DNA from: Synechococcus sp. KORDI-49
GTDB taxonomy: Bacteria > Cyanobacteriota > Cyanobacteriia > PCC-6307 > Cyanobiaceae
Length of the DNA stretch: 64,000 nt
Reading direction: 5' to 3'
NCBI RefSeq assembly: GCF_000737575.1
Contig: NZ_CP006270.1
Span: forward strand, 375,163 to 439,162
Of the stretch, positions 51,613-60,495 are shown one piece after another; position 1 is the first letter of the stretch; every line of letters starts with the position of its first letter. A program made the translations under genes and the position numbers. Under the pieces are notes generated by a model. The model ran no database searches. It had not been told where the DNA came from and saw only the letters and a program-made list of their open reading frames with translations.

Positions 51613-52658
51613 AGAGCCGTCTGGATCGCGTCGGTCGCGGACTCCTCGAAGGAGAGCACCACCAGATCCAGTCCAACCGATTGGGGCGGATGCCAGGCCG
51701 TGGCCGGCGCAGCTTCAAACCAACTGTTGAGACGCGGTCCCACCATCTGGATCTGAAGCGGGAGGGTTTTGCCTGCCAACCAGACGCGGCCTTTGAGTCG
51801 AACGACGCCATGACCTCTCACCAGGTCGGGCAGCAGGCGCTCCAGCTGAGCGCGGTCGATAGCACCGGCAAGGCGCACCACACCACCAACGATCTCCACA
51901 TGGCTGTGATCGTGGTGATGGTGATCGTGATCGTGATCGTGGTCGTGGTCGTGGTCAGCCTGATGCTCATCGCGATGAACAAGGCCGAGCACCACAGCTG
52001 GATCGATCGTCCCCTGACGAACGGGCAGCAGTGGCGTGCCGTCGCGAACCTGCGATGCGAGCGAGGAGCGCACCCTCTCCATGCTGTCGTCCGTCACCAG
52101 ATCCGCCCGGCTGATCAGCACCAGATCAGCTGCACCCAGTTGATCGGCAAACAACTCATCGATGGCGGTGATGTGATCCAGGCTCGGGTCATTCAGCCGC
52201 TGGTTCTCCAGAGCCTCCCGATCCGCCACCGGATGTCCTCCGACCATGGCTTCACCGTCCACCACGGTGACCACACCGTTGACGTGGACGCGACTGCGGA
52301 TCGCAGGCCACTCCAGGGCCTGAAGCAGCGGGCGCGGCAGTGCCAGACCACTGGTCTCCACGACGATGCCGTCGAGGTGATCCGCCCGCTCCAGCAAACG
52401 TTCCATCGTCGGCAGGAAGTCGTCCTGAACCGTGCAGCAGAGACAACCGTTGTTGAGCTCCACAAGACGCCCCTCGAGCTCATCCTCCGGACAGAAACCG
52501 CAGCTGCGGATCAGATCACCATCCAGCCCGACACTGCCGAATTCGTTCACCATCACCGCCAGTCTCTGACCACTGGTGGTCAGCAGATGGCGCAGAAGCG
52601 TGGTTTTCCCGGCACCGAGAAAACCGGTGATGACGGTCACCGGCAGACGGGTTGGCAT
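51549..52658 (-). CDS. cobW: CobW-type metallochaperone GTPase
   Basis: A 369-residue GTPase of the COG0523/CobW family. Walker A GFLGAGKTTLL, the metal-binding CxCC motif CLCC in ELNNGCLCCTVQ, and ETSGLALP are present. After the GTPase part comes an Asp/His run (ADHDHDHDHDHDHHHHDHSH) typical of metal-handling members, then a C-terminal CobW_C domain (VRLKGRVWLAGK). It probably delivers a metal (Co for B12, or Zn). nrdJ at 38.6 kb is a B12 user, but no linkage is visible. ATG at 52658 chosen; in-frame 52682 overlaps the upstream gene. Confidence 0.92.
   Translation of the reverse strand: MPTRLPVTVITGFLGAGKTTLLRHLLTTSGQRLAVMVNEFGSVGLDGDLIRSCGFCPEDELEGRLVELNNGCLCCTVQDDFLPTMERLLERADHLDGIVVETSGLALPRPLLQALEWPAIRSRVHVNGVVTVVDGEAMVGGHPVADREALENQRLNDPSLDHITAIDELFADQLGAADLVLISRADLVTDDSMERVRSSLASQVRDGTPLLPVRQGTIDPAVVLGLVHRDEHQADHDHDHDHDHDHHHHDHSHVEIVGGVVRLAGAIDRAQLERLLPDLVRGHGVVRLKGRVWLAGKTLPLQIQMVGPRLNSWFEAAPATAWHPPQSVGLDLVVLSFEESATDAIQTALQSVVTATPARASTAASSPSG
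51899..51963 (-). repeat. Low-complexity GAT/CAC repeat inside cobW
   Basis: An imperfect run of GATCGT and GGTCGT units on the forward strand codes for the Asp/His tract of CobW on the reverse strand. It is a likely length-variable site through slippage. It does not interrupt the frame here. Confidence 0.75.
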
Positions 52659-52669
52659 GGTGGCTCGGT

Positions 52670-53179
52670 TCAGGGACGACACCCGAGGCTCTCACGGGTG
52701 GAGACACCGGTGACTGGGTTGGAGCCGTCGGCCCGTGAGCAGAGGGATTTCTGCTGGGGAAGATCGAGCACGGCATTGGTGAAATCCGCTCCGTCGATGC
52801 GGGCATCGGCGAACCGGCTCTGCATCAGCATGGCGTTGGTGAAATTCGCGCCCCGCAGATCAGCACCGTCGAACCTGCTGGCGAAGCCGACGAGGTCGGA
52901 CAGGTCGGCATTGCGCAGATCCGCTCCCTGCAGCTGAGAGGTGTTGATCACGGCACCGCGAAGATCGGTGCCACTGAGATCGATGTCACGCAGATCCGCC
53001 TTCAGGAACTCCTTCTCCTTGAGATCAAGGCCGTGCATGTCGGCGGTGATCTCCTGCACGGCACGCTGCCCGCGCAGCTCTGGAGCGGTGATGGCTTCGG
53101 CACTGCCGGACCACAGCAGAGACGTGACCGCGACCAGCAGCGCCGCCAGCAGGGGAGCCGGGCGAAGGAGGGCTTGCAT
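52670..53179 (-). CDS. Exported pentapeptide-repeat protein
   Basis: A 169-residue protein with a signal peptide (APLLAALLVAVTSLLWSGSAEAIT, cleavage near residue 30). The mature part is a right-handed beta-helix of A(D/N)LxN-type repeats: LKADLRDIDLSGTDLRGAVI, GADLRNADLSDL and GADLRGANFTNAML, GADFTNAVLD. The C-terminal part has two Cys residues (SLCSRAD, LGCRP) that could form a disulfide. Lumenal pentapeptide proteins of this size are common in cyanobacteria and plastids. It lies 11 bases upstream of cobW on the same strand. Confidence 0.88.
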   Translation of the reverse strand: MQALLRPAPLLAALLVAVTSLLWSGSAEAITAPELRGQRAVQEITADMHGLDLKEKEFLKADLRDIDLSGTDLRGAVINTSQLQGADLRNADLSDLVGFASRFDGADLRGANFTNAMLMQSRFADARIDGADFTNAVLDLPQQKSLCSRADGSNPVTGVSTRESLGCRP

Positions 53180-53234
53180 CAGGGCCGGTAGCTTGTCTGC
53201 TCACGTTATGGCAGCTGCCTGAGAAGCGACGTTC

Positions 53235-53852
53235 ATGGCCATGACCCTGCGGGTGGTGGTACCGCCCCACCCACTGATCGGCCACTGGCTGACGGTGCTC
53301 CGGTTCCGCGAGACCCCTCCGGCGCTCTACGCCACAGCTCTGCAGGAGCTCGGACGCTGGCTCAGCTACGAGGCCCTGCGCGATTGGTTGCCGCACCGCA
53401 GGGAAGCCGTGCTCACCGATCATGGCGAAACCGAGGGAACCGTCGTGGAACGGGACGTGCCGCTGCTGGCCATGCCCGTTCTGCCGGCCGGCCTGGAACT
53501 CTGGCAGGGAGCACGCGCTGTTCTGCCCGATGCCGCCCTCTGCCTGGAGGGCGTTCCAGCTGCGATCGAAAGCCGCGCCGGTGTGATCGTCTTCAAGGAC
53601 ACGATCAGCGATGGCTTCAGCACGCTGGCGTTGCTCCAGCAACTGGTCGACCGCGGCATCGACGGACGCCGCCTGCGGCTGGTCACCGCCGTCTGTGCCA
53701 GCCCAGGACTGAAGCGCATCGGCGAGGCCATTCCGGATCTCACCCTGCACACCGCCTGCATCGACCCCGATCTGAACGACGCAGGAGAGATTGTTCCGGG
53801 CATCGGTGACCCTTCACGACGCCTGAATCTCAGAACAGCAGGCCGTGACTAG
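53235..53852 (+). CDS. upp: Uracil phosphoribosyltransferase-like protein
   Basis: A 205-residue protein of the UPRT family. PPHPLIGHWLTVLRF and the ending DPDLNDAGEIVPGIGDPSRR match UPRT ends (uracil-binding loop). The PRPP-binding loop, normally DPMLATGGS-like, reads FKDTISDGFS in VIVFKDTISDGFSTL (near residue 114-125), so the key DPM..GG residues are changed. It may have lost salvage activity or have a changed specificity; calling it upp rests on the overall match. It faces the pentapeptide gene divergently. Confidence 0.85.
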   Translation: MAMTLRVVVPPHPLIGHWLTVLRFRETPPALYATALQELGRWLSYEALRDWLPHRREAVLTDHGETEGTVVERDVPLLAMPVLPAGLELWQGARAVLPDAALCLEGVPAAIESRAGVIVFKDTISDGFSTLALLQQLVDRGIDGRRLRLVTAVCASPGLKRIGEAIPDLTLHTACIDPDLNDAGEIVPGIGDPSRRLNLRTAGRD

Positions 53853-53876
53853 TTTGTGATCACCTGACGACCCGTG

Positions 53877-54170
53877 ATGGTGCAGCAGCACGACTCCGCT
53901 CCAGGAACCATCGCCACTCTTGCGACCGGAGCGGTGATCGGAGCCGCAGGCCTGGCCTGGTGGCTTCTCAACGAAGCGGATCGCCGCCGGCGGATCGGCC
54001 ATCAGAAGGCAATGCTCTACGCCCCGCGCATGCAGGACGGATCCGAGGTCCTCGACCCCAGCGGCAATGGACACCATCACAACCAGCATCTCGAGGAACG
54101 GGTGGAGAAACTGAATGCCGCCATCGCCGATGTGCGGCGTCAGCTGGAGAGCATGGGGGGCGGCGACTGA
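53877..54170 (+). CDS. Small membrane protein with coiled-coil tail
   Basis: A 97-residue protein; the GTG three bases upstream (53874) is an alternative start. One hydrophobic helix (TLATGAVIGAAGLAWWLL, residues about 14-31) is followed by a basic patch (EADRRRRIG) and a C-terminal helix with heptad character (LEERVEKLNAAIADVRRQLESM). A His-rich spot (GHHHNQH) lies between. It looks like a membrane-anchored coiled-coil protein. Unrecognised; upstream of ilvD by 47 bases. Confidence 0.7.
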   Translation: MVQQHDSAPGTIATLATGAVIGAAGLAWWLLNEADRRRRIGHQKAMLYAPRMQDGSEVLDPSGNGHHHNQHLEERVEKLNAAIADVRRQLESMGGGD

Positions 54171-54217
54171 ACGATCGGTAGGTTGGCCAAATCGCCACAG
54201 GCTCAGCCCTCAGGCCC

Positions 54218-55891
54218 ATGCTTCGATCCGACGCCGTCACCAAGGGAATCCAGCGCTCCCCGAACCGCGCCATGTTGCGGGCTGTCGGATTCGGGGATGA
54301 GGATTTCGGCAAGCCGATCCTCGGCATCGCCAACGGCTACAGCACGATCACTCCCTGCAACGTCGGGCTGAACGATCTGGCGCGGCGTGCTGAGGAAGCG
54401 GCCCGGCAGGCCGGTGGCATGCCCCAGATGTTCGGGACCATCACCGTCAGCGACGGCATCTCGATGGGCACCGAAGGCATGAAGTACTCCCTGGTGAGCA
54501 GGGAAGTGATCGCCGATGCCATCGAAACCGCCTGCAACGGCCAGAGCATGGATGGGGTGCTTGCTGTCGGCGGCTGCGACAAGAACATGCCGGGCGCCAT
54601 GCTGGCGATGGCTCGGATGAACATCCCCTCGGTGTTCGTCTACGGCGGCACGATCAAGCCGGGAAAGCTCGGGGGTTGCGATCTGACGGTGGTCAGTGCC
54701 TTCGAAGCGGTGGGTCAGCTGACCAGCGGCAGGATCGACGAGGAGCAGCTCACGGCGGTTGAGAAAAATGCCTGCCCCGGAGCCGGCAGCTGTGGCGGCA
54801 TGTTCACCGCCAACACGATGAGCGCAGCCATCGAGACGATGGGACTCAGCCTGCCCTACAGCTCCACCATGGCGGCGGAGGATGAAGAGAAGGCGGACAG
54901 TGCGGCCCGTTCCGCCGAGGTGCTGCTGAACGCGGTGAAGGCCGACATCCGGCCGCTGGATCTGCTGACACGGGAGGCTTTTGAAAACGCCATCAGCGTG
55001 ATCATGGCCGTGGGTGGATCCACCAATGCGGTGCTGCACCTTCTGGCCATCGCCCGCACCGCAGGCGTGCAACTCGGCATCGATGACTTCGAAGTGATCC
55101 GTCAGAGGGTGCCGGTGATCTGCGACCTCAAACCCAGCGGTCGCTACGTGACCGTGGATCTGCACAGGGCCGGTGGAATCCCTCAGGTGATGAAGCTGCT
55201 CCTGGATGCCGGCCTGCTTCATGGCGACTGCCGCACCGTGGAGGGAAAGAGCCTCAGGGAGTTGCTGGCCGATGTGCCGTCGGAACCTCCTGCCGGTCAG
55301 GACGTGATCCGTCCGCTGAACAATCCTCTCTATGGCAAGGGGCACCTGGCGATCCTCAAGGGCAACCTGGCCCGAGAGGGAAGTGTGGCCAAGATCAGCG
55401 GTGTGAAAACTCCGGTGCTGACGGGTCCGGCCCGCGTGTTCGAGAGCGAGGAGGACTGCCTTGCGGCCATCCTCGACAAGCAGATCCAAGCCGGTGATGT
55501 GGTGGTGGTGCGCAACGAAGGCCCCGTGGGCGGCCCCGGTATGCGTGAAATGCTCGCCCCCACCTCCGCCATCGTCGGCCAGGGACTTGGGGACAAGGTG
55601 GCTCTGATCACCGATGGCCGCTTCAGCGGTGGCACTTACGGGCTGGTGGTGGGGCATGTGGCTCCGGAAGCTGCCGTCGGGGGCACCATCGGGCTGGTTG
55701 AGGAGGGCGACAGCATCACGGTGGATGCCGATCAGCTGCTGCTGCAGCTGAACGTGGACGACGCTGAACTGGAGCGGCGGCGCGCGGCCTGGATCCGTCC
55801 GGAACCGCGTTACCGCACAGGGATCCTCGGCAAATACGCCCGTCTGGTGTCGAGTTCGAGCAAAGGCGCCGTCACCGATCAGCCGGACTGA
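54218..55891 (+). CDS. ilvD: Dihydroxyacid dehydratase
   Basis: A 557-residue Fe-S enzyme of branched-chain amino-acid synthesis, converting dihydroxy-isovalerate and methylvalerate to the 2-oxo acids for valine and isoleucine. CDKNMPGAM (near residue 122), [18 protein letters not shown] (near residue 190) and the C-terminal GRFSGGTYG match IlvD; the Cys residues bind the cluster. Length is normal. The stop is adjacent to the end of the convergent gene at 55892. Confidence 0.96.
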   Translation: MLRSDAVTKGIQRSPNRAMLRAVGFGDEDFGKPILGIANGYSTITPCNVGLNDLARRAEEAARQAGGMPQMFGTITVSDGISMGTEGMKYSLVSREVIADAIETACNGQSMDGVLAVGGCDKNMPGAMLAMARMNIPSVFVYGGTIKPGKLGGCDLTVVSAFEAVGQLTSGRIDEEQLTAVEKNACPGAGSCGGMFTANTMSAAIETMGLSLPYSSTMAAEDEEKADSAARSAEVLLNAVKADIRPLDLLTREAFENAISVIMAVGGSTNAVLHLLAIARTAGVQLGIDDFEVIRQRVPVICDLKPSGRYVTVDLHRAGGIPQVMKLLLDAGLLHGDCRTVEGKSLRELLADVPSEPPAGQDVIRPLNNPLYGKGHLAILKGNLAREGSVAKISGVKTPVLTGPARVFESEEDCLAAILDKQIQAGDVVVVRNEGPVGGPGMREMLAPTSAIVGQGLGDKVALITDGRFSGGTYGLVVGHVAPEAAVGGTIGLVEEGDSITVDADQLLLQLNVDDAELERRRAAWIRPEPRYRTGILGKYARLVSSSSKGAVTDQPD

Positions 55892-56257
55892 TCAGTCCGG
55901 CTGCAGCAGGGAGCGCAGTCGCCGGCCAAGGGCCTCGAGCGGAGCCGCATCCTCAGGTCCCTGGCAGCGCACACCGGTGTCTCCGTTCATCCAAACCGGA
56001 TGACGCCCCTGCCAGAGCATCGGCCGTTCCGGCTGATCCCTCCAGGCCAGCATCAGGTTGATCTCGTCACCGCTGCGATAGATCTCAAGGTCCAGATCGC
56101 GATCGCAATGGCGGGCCCCCTCGGCGTCACGGCATTCGATCCGCACCGTCAGGTCCTCCAGGTCCGCCGGCGCGGAGGGATCGGCGGGCACCACGGCATG
56201 GCTGTAGGGCTTGAGGCAGACATCCGCAGCCTTGGCGATCAGCACCAGAAGATCCAT
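55892..56257 (-). CDS. Conserved hypothetical protein
   Basis: A 121-residue soluble protein, charged in its first half (ADLEDLTVRIECRDAEGARHCD) and predicted beta-rich (DLDLEIYRSGDEINLMLAWRDQPERPMLW). Two Trp and several Cys residues are present but no motif is recognised. It is 4 bases from the end of the CIA30 gene on the same strand and appears to belong to that reverse unit. Confidence 0.72.
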   Translation of the reverse strand: MDLLVLIAKAADVCLKPYSHAVVPADPSAPADLEDLTVRIECRDAEGARHCDRDLDLEIYRSGDEINLMLAWRDQPERPMLWQGRHPVWMNGDTGVRCQGPEDAAPLEALGRRLRSLLQPD

Positions 56258-56261
56258 CCGT

Positions 56262-56822
56262 TCAGGGCAGGGCCCGGATGGATCGGATCAGCAGGCGGAT
56301 CGGTCCGGAGCGGAATCCTGGGTTGAGTTCTCCGGATTCCCCGAACTTCGAATGCAGCACCTGGATCCGTGTGACCCCACTGGCGTCGAATCGCAGCGGC
56401 AGGCCCACTGGTTTGGCCCGGAAGGTGGGATGCAGATCACGGAAGGGAACGGTCAACCGGGTGATGCCATCGGTCTGGGTTGGAACATCGATCACCCAGC
56501 GCAGACCACCGGGAATCAGCTCTGTGAGCCCAAGAGCACCATCTCGGCAGCCGAGAGCGATCTTGAGGGTGCGCCCTTCCGCTTCGACATCCAGCTGCAG
56601 AGCCGAGAAGGCTGAGAGATCCAATGGAGGCTGCAGCCGGGGCGAGCGACAGCTGACGAAGCCACCGCCGGCCTCGACGAGCTCCCCCTCCAGCAGAAGA
56701 CCCTCGGGGGTGACGCGACAGCCCGCCCGGCTGCGCCCCCCCATGATCGTGTCATTGAGGCTGGCCCATTCGGCGAAACCGCCTTCCTGGACAAGAACCT
56801 GTTCAGAGGCCGGCGGATGCAT
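56262..56822 (-). CDS. CIA30-domain protein
   Basis: A 186-residue protein of the complex I intermediate-associated protein 30 family, a galactose-binding-like beta-sandwich. The pattern WASLNDTIMGGRSRAGCRVTPEGLLLEGELVEAGGGFVSCRSP is the usual first half, followed by FSALQLDVEAEGRTLKIAL and VPFRDLHPTFRAK. In mitochondria CIA30 helps assemble complex I; in cyanobacteria a role in NDH or photosystem assembly is only inferred. It overlaps pgl by 20 bases. Confidence 0.87.
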   Translation of the reverse strand: MHPPASEQVLVQEGGFAEWASLNDTIMGGRSRAGCRVTPEGLLLEGELVEAGGGFVSCRSPRLQPPLDLSAFSALQLDVEAEGRTLKIALGCRDGALGLTELIPGGLRWVIDVPTQTDGITRLTVPFRDLHPTFRAKPVGLPLRFDASGVTRIQVLHSKFGESGELNPGFRSGPIRLLIRSIRALP

Positions 56823-57516
56823 CCTGATCAGCGAGGATCAGGACATCCTTAGCAGGCTGAACCAGGCGGGCGGGGGTTCGCTCCGCCGATTCGAGCGGAT
56901 CCATCAGTCGCCGGAGGGCCTCCTGCTTGGCGGAACCTCCGACCAGAAAGATCACCTGGCGAGCGGCGCTGAGCACCGGAGCCGTGAGAGTGATCCGGTC
57001 CAGTCCCTTGCCGCGCCCCACGGTGGCCCATCGATCCGTGACACCCGGCGCTTCGGTACCGGGAAACAACGACGCCGTGTGACCGTCGTCCCCGAGGCCG
57101 AGCAGCATCAGATCGAAGACCGGCGGCTCGCCTGGACAGATGCGGCTGACCAGGTCAGCAAAGGCAGCGGCGCTGGCATCAGCATCGGAAAGTTCCACGG
57201 TCGGAACCGCATGGAAGCTGGCCGATGCCCCGGGTCCTCCGTCGAACAGGGTGTTTCTCAGCATGCGGGCATTGCTGGATTCATCGTCGGCGGCCACCCA
57301 ACGCTCATCGCCGAGGACGACATCAACCCGCTCCCAGGGGAGATGTTCCTGACCGAGCAGGGCGTACGCCTTGGCCGGCGTGCTGCCTCCCGAGAGAGCG
57401 ATCCTGCAGCGATCCCGCTGATCGAGCACCTGACTGATCTGGGTCGCGATGGTTTCGGAGGCCCGGCGGGCGAGGGAGTCGGAATCGCCCGCCCGCTCGA
57501 TGCGGTAAGTGGTCAT
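56803..57516 (-). CDS. pgl: 6-phosphogluconolactonase
   Basis: A 237-residue DevB/Pgl family enzyme that hydrolyses 6-phosphogluconolactone in the oxidative pentose phosphate pathway. CRIALSGGSTPAKAYALL near residue 38-55 is the phosphate-binding loop, then VDVVLGDERWVAADDESSNARML and LLGLGDDGHTASLFPG with the catalytic His/Asp region. ATG at 57516 avoids overlap with gnd; an in-frame ATG at 57540 is the alternative. It follows gnd on the same strand with an 11-base gap. Confidence 0.95.
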   Translation of the reverse strand: MTTYRIERAGDSDSLARRASETIATQISQVLDQRDRCRIALSGGSTPAKAYALLGQEHLPWERVDVVLGDERWVAADDESSNARMLRNTLFDGGPGASASFHAVPTVELSDADASAAAFADLVSRICPGEPPVFDLMLLGLGDDGHTASLFPGTEAPGVTDRWATVGRGKGLDRITLTAPVLSAARQVIFLVGGSAKQEALRRLMDPLESAERTPARLVQPAKDVLILADQDASAGL

Positions 57517-57527
57517 CACCGTTCGGC

Positions 57528-58946
57528 TCAGCTGAGCCATTCGGTGTGGAAGCTGCCGTCCTTGTCCACCCGCTGGTAGGTGTGGGAGCCGAAGCAGTCG
57601 CGCATGGCCTGCACCAGGTTCTGCGGCAGACGGCCACTGCGGTAGCTGTTGATGTAATCGAGGGTGCTGCTGAAGCAGGGAACGGGGATGCCGGACTCGG
57701 CGGCGCCAGCCACCACCTTGGCCAGACCGGGGAGACGACGGTTGATCTGGTCCGCGAACCAGGGATCGATCATCAGGTTGGACAGCTCGGGATCCGCATT
57801 GAAGGCGTCCTGAATGCGCTTCAGCAGTCGCGCCCGGATGATGCAGCCACCCTTCCAGATCTGGGCAATGGACGGCATGTGCAGCTTGTAATCCAGATCC
57901 TGGGAGGCGATGCGCAGCAGCTCCATGCCCTGCGCATAGCTGGCGATGCAGCTGAGGACCGTGGCGTCCATCAACGGAGCCATGGCGTCAGCGGGAGTCC
58001 CGAGATCGAAATCCTTGATGGAGGGGCCCTTGAGGATCGATTCAGCGGCAACACGCTGAGGCTTCAGGGAGCTCATCACGCGACCGTTGAGAGACGCATA
58101 GATGGTGGGGACAGGCGCACCCATCTGCAGTGCTGTGACCACAGTCCAGAGACCGGTTCCTTTCTGGCCGGCCTGGTCCATGATCTTCTCCACCAGATCC
58201 GCGCCATCCTCTGGATCCTTGGTGCGCAGGCAGACCTCGGTGATCTCGACGAGGTAGGAGGACAGCTCCTCGGTGGCATTCCACTGACCGAGAACATCGG
58301 CCATCTGCTCACCGTTCATGCCCTTGACCCGCTTCATTAGGTCGTAACCCTCAGCAAGGATCTGCTCGATGCCGTACTCGATGCCGTTGTGAACGGTCTT
58401 CACCAGGTGGCCGGAACCACCGGGGCCGATGTAGGTGACGCAGGGGCCGTCTTCCACCTGTGCCGCCATCTTGTTCACCAGGCTCTCGATGGCGTCGTAG
58501 GACGCCTTCGTGCCGCCGGGCATCATGCTCGGTCCTTCCAGAGCACCCTTGGCACCACCGGACACACCCATGCCGATGAAGCCGAAGCTCTTGCTCTCCA
58601 ACTCCTGCACCCGGCGCTCGGTGTCGTGGTAGTCGGAGTTGCCACCATCAATCAGCAGGTCACCCTCTTCAAGAAACGGGGAGATCTGATCCACAACCGC
58701 ATCCACAGCAGGCCCGGCCTTGACCATCATCAGGATGCGGCGGGGACGCTCCAGCTTGCTGACGAAGTCCTGGAGATCGGTGGCTCCCTGGATGTTCTTG
58801 CCCTGTCCGCGACCGTTCAGGAATTCCTCTGTTTTGGCGTAGGTGCGGTTGTAGACAACACTGGAAAATCCGTTCCGCTCGGCGTTGAGGACGAGGTTCT
58901 CCCCCATCACGCCGAGACCGATCAGACCGAAGTGAGACTGGGACAT
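57528..58946 (-). CDS. gnd: 6-phosphogluconate dehydrogenase (decarboxylating)
   Basis: A 472-residue NADP-dependent enzyme making ribulose 5-phosphate, CO2 and NADPH. GLIGLGVMGENL is the cofactor-binding start, FIGMGVSGGAKGALEGPSMMPGG near residue 120 is the family signature, and the catalytic Lys region is GSGHLVKTVHNGIEYG. Length is normal. ATG at 58946 (MSQSHFGLIGLG) chosen. In cyanobacteria this pathway feeds electrons in the dark. A 12-base palindrome ACTGACGTCAGT (58967-58978) lies just upstream. Confidence 0.97.
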   Translation of the reverse strand: MSQSHFGLIGLGVMGENLVLNAERNGFSSVVYNRTYAKTEEFLNGRGQGKNIQGATDLQDFVSKLERPRRILMMVKAGPAVDAVVDQISPFLEEGDLLIDGGNSDYHDTERRVQELESKSFGFIGMGVSGGAKGALEGPSMMPGGTKASYDAIESLVNKMAAQVEDGPCVTYIGPGGSGHLVKTVHNGIEYGIEQILAEGYDLMKRVKGMNGEQMADVLGQWNATEELSSYLVEITEVCLRTKDPEDGADLVEKIMDQAGQKGTGLWTVVTALQMGAPVPTIYASLNGRVMSSLKPQRVAAESILKGPSIKDFDLGTPADAMAPLMDATVLSCIASYAQGMELLRIASQDLDYKLHMPSIAQIWKGGCIIRARLLKRIQDAFNADPELSNLMIDPWFADQINRRLPGLAKVVAGAAESGIPVPCFSSTLDYINSYRSGRLPQNLVQAMRDCFGSHTYQRVDKDGSFHTEWLS

Positions 58947-58966
58947 GGTCTTAGGGACCACTGACA

Positions 58967-58978
58967 ACTGACGTCAGT
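58967..58978. promoter_or_regulatory. 12-base palindrome upstream of gnd
   Basis: ACTGACGTCAGT is a perfect palindrome, 21 bases upstream of the gnd start, and the flanks extend a looser inverted repeat (CACTGAC and GTCAGTG). It could be an operator for gnd. Only position and symmetry support this. Confidence 0.3.
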
Positions 58979-59081
58979 GTGAGCGTCAGATCGGGATCCG
59001 GCCGCACTTTCGATGCCTTGTGTCAGGAATAAGGGATTGACCAGGTCGCTGTAGTCGGCGATACCGAAAAACGAACCGAAA

Positions 59082-60377
59082 TCAGATGACTGAGCCGTCC
59101 TGAATCGTGGCGTTCTTCACCACAACGACAATGCCGTTACGGATGTAGAAACCAAGGTCAGATCGGTCCGCTTCCTCAACATGATCCTTGTTGACAATCG
59201 TGACGTTGGAACCGATGCGAGCGTTCTTATCAAGAATCGCCCGCTTCACCGTGGTGCCCTGACCGACGCCCACAGGGATCCCTCCACGTTCACGCAGCAG
59301 AGCGCGCTCGTCACTGGATTCAAAGAAATCAGCTCCCATGACAAGAGTGTCCTGCAGGACAACATCAGTTTCCACACGACTTCTCACTCCAAGCACACAA
59401 TGATGAATGCTGCATGACTTCAGAATGGAGCCTTCACCAACAATCGAGTTGGTGATCTGAGCATCGACCAGTTTGCTCGGCGGCAGATAGCGGGGACGGG
59501 TATAGATCGGGAACTTCTCGTCGTAGAAGCTGAAGGGAGGAGTGGGTTGCTGGGTGAGCGCAAGATTGGCCTCGTAGAAGGCACCGATGGTTCCGATGTC
59601 TTCCCAGTAATCGTTGAACACATAGCTCTGGAGTTTGTCACCCCTGTTCAGAGCCTCAGGGATCAACTCCTTGCCGAAATCCTTGTGACCCGGATGCTTG
59701 TCCAGGAGGTCAAACAGCGTTTCGCGGCTGAACACATAGATCCCCATGGAAGCCAGATAGGGGCGCTCCTTGGAGGCATCAGCAGTCAACCCGAAACGGC
59801 TTGTGTCCACGGCCATCTCCAGCAGTGAATCACCCTTGGGCTTCTCACGGAATTCCTTGATGTTGCCGTTCTCATCGGTGCGCATCAGACCGAAGGCTTC
59901 AGCCTGCTTGGGATCAACCGGCAGAGCCGCCACCGTGAGATCCGCTCCGGTGCTGCGATGGTGCTCGATGAACAGGCTGTAATCCATCCGGTAGAGCTGA
60001 TCACCGGAGAGGATCAGGTACTCGTCCACATCCCATTCCTGGAACAGCCACTGGTACTTGCGCACAGCATCAGCGGTGCCCTCGAACCAGGAAGGGCTGT
60101 CAGGGGTCTGCTGCGCAGCCAGAACCTCCACGAAGCCCTGGCCGAAGGAGGCGCTCAGATTGAAGGACTGGCTGAGATGGCGGTTCAGTGAGGCGCTGTT
60201 GAACTGCGTCATCACGTACATCTTGTTGATGTTCGAGTTGATGCAGTTGCTGATGGGGATATCGATCAGTCGGTACTTGCCTGCCAGGGGCACCGCAGGC
60301 TTGGCACGCATCTTGGTGAGCGGGTAGAGACGGGTGCCGGCACCGCCGCCGAGAATGATGGCCAGTACCCGCTTCAT
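59082..60377 (-). CDS. glgC: Glucose-1-phosphate adenylyltransferase
   Basis: A 431-residue ADP-glucose pyrophosphorylase, the committed step of glycogen synthesis. [33 protein letters not shown] is the typical start with the GGGxGTRL loop and the Lys; [16 protein letters not shown] is the substrate region. The C-terminal half is a left-handed beta-helix with the activator site [16 protein letters not shown]. The start is ATG 60377. A 114-base spacer separates it from gnd, so it has its own promoter region or a shared one. Confidence 0.97.
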   Translation of the reverse strand: MKRVLAIILGGGAGTRLYPLTKMRAKPAVPLAGKYRLIDIPISNCINSNINKMYVMTQFNSASLNRHLSQSFNLSASFGQGFVEVLAAQQTPDSPSWFEGTADAVRKYQWLFQEWDVDEYLILSGDQLYRMDYSLFIEHHRSTGADLTVAALPVDPKQAEAFGLMRTDENGNIKEFREKPKGDSLLEMAVDTSRFGLTADASKERPYLASMGIYVFSRETLFDLLDKHPGHKDFGKELIPEALNRGDKLQSYVFNDYWEDIGTIGAFYEANLALTQQPTPPFSFYDEKFPIYTRPRYLPPSKLVDAQITNSIVGEGSILKSCSIHHCVLGVRSRVETDVVLQDTLVMGADFFESSDERALLRERGGIPVGVGQGTTVKRAILDKNARIGSNVTIVNKDHVEEADRSDLGFYIRNGIVVVVKNATIQDGSVI

Positions 60378-60495
60378 GCCTTGTTCACTCGGTTGAGCGG
60401 GATGAACTTACCGGAGTTTCAGGGAATCGGAGCTGATCACCGGTCAGATCCGACGAGATTGGTGCGAATCAGGTCGGGACTGAGGCGGACTGGGA

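Noticed and set aside
54203..55657. 484-codon open frame antisense to ilvD
   Set aside because: Shadow of ilvD; His/Arg-rich composition and no recognisable domain.
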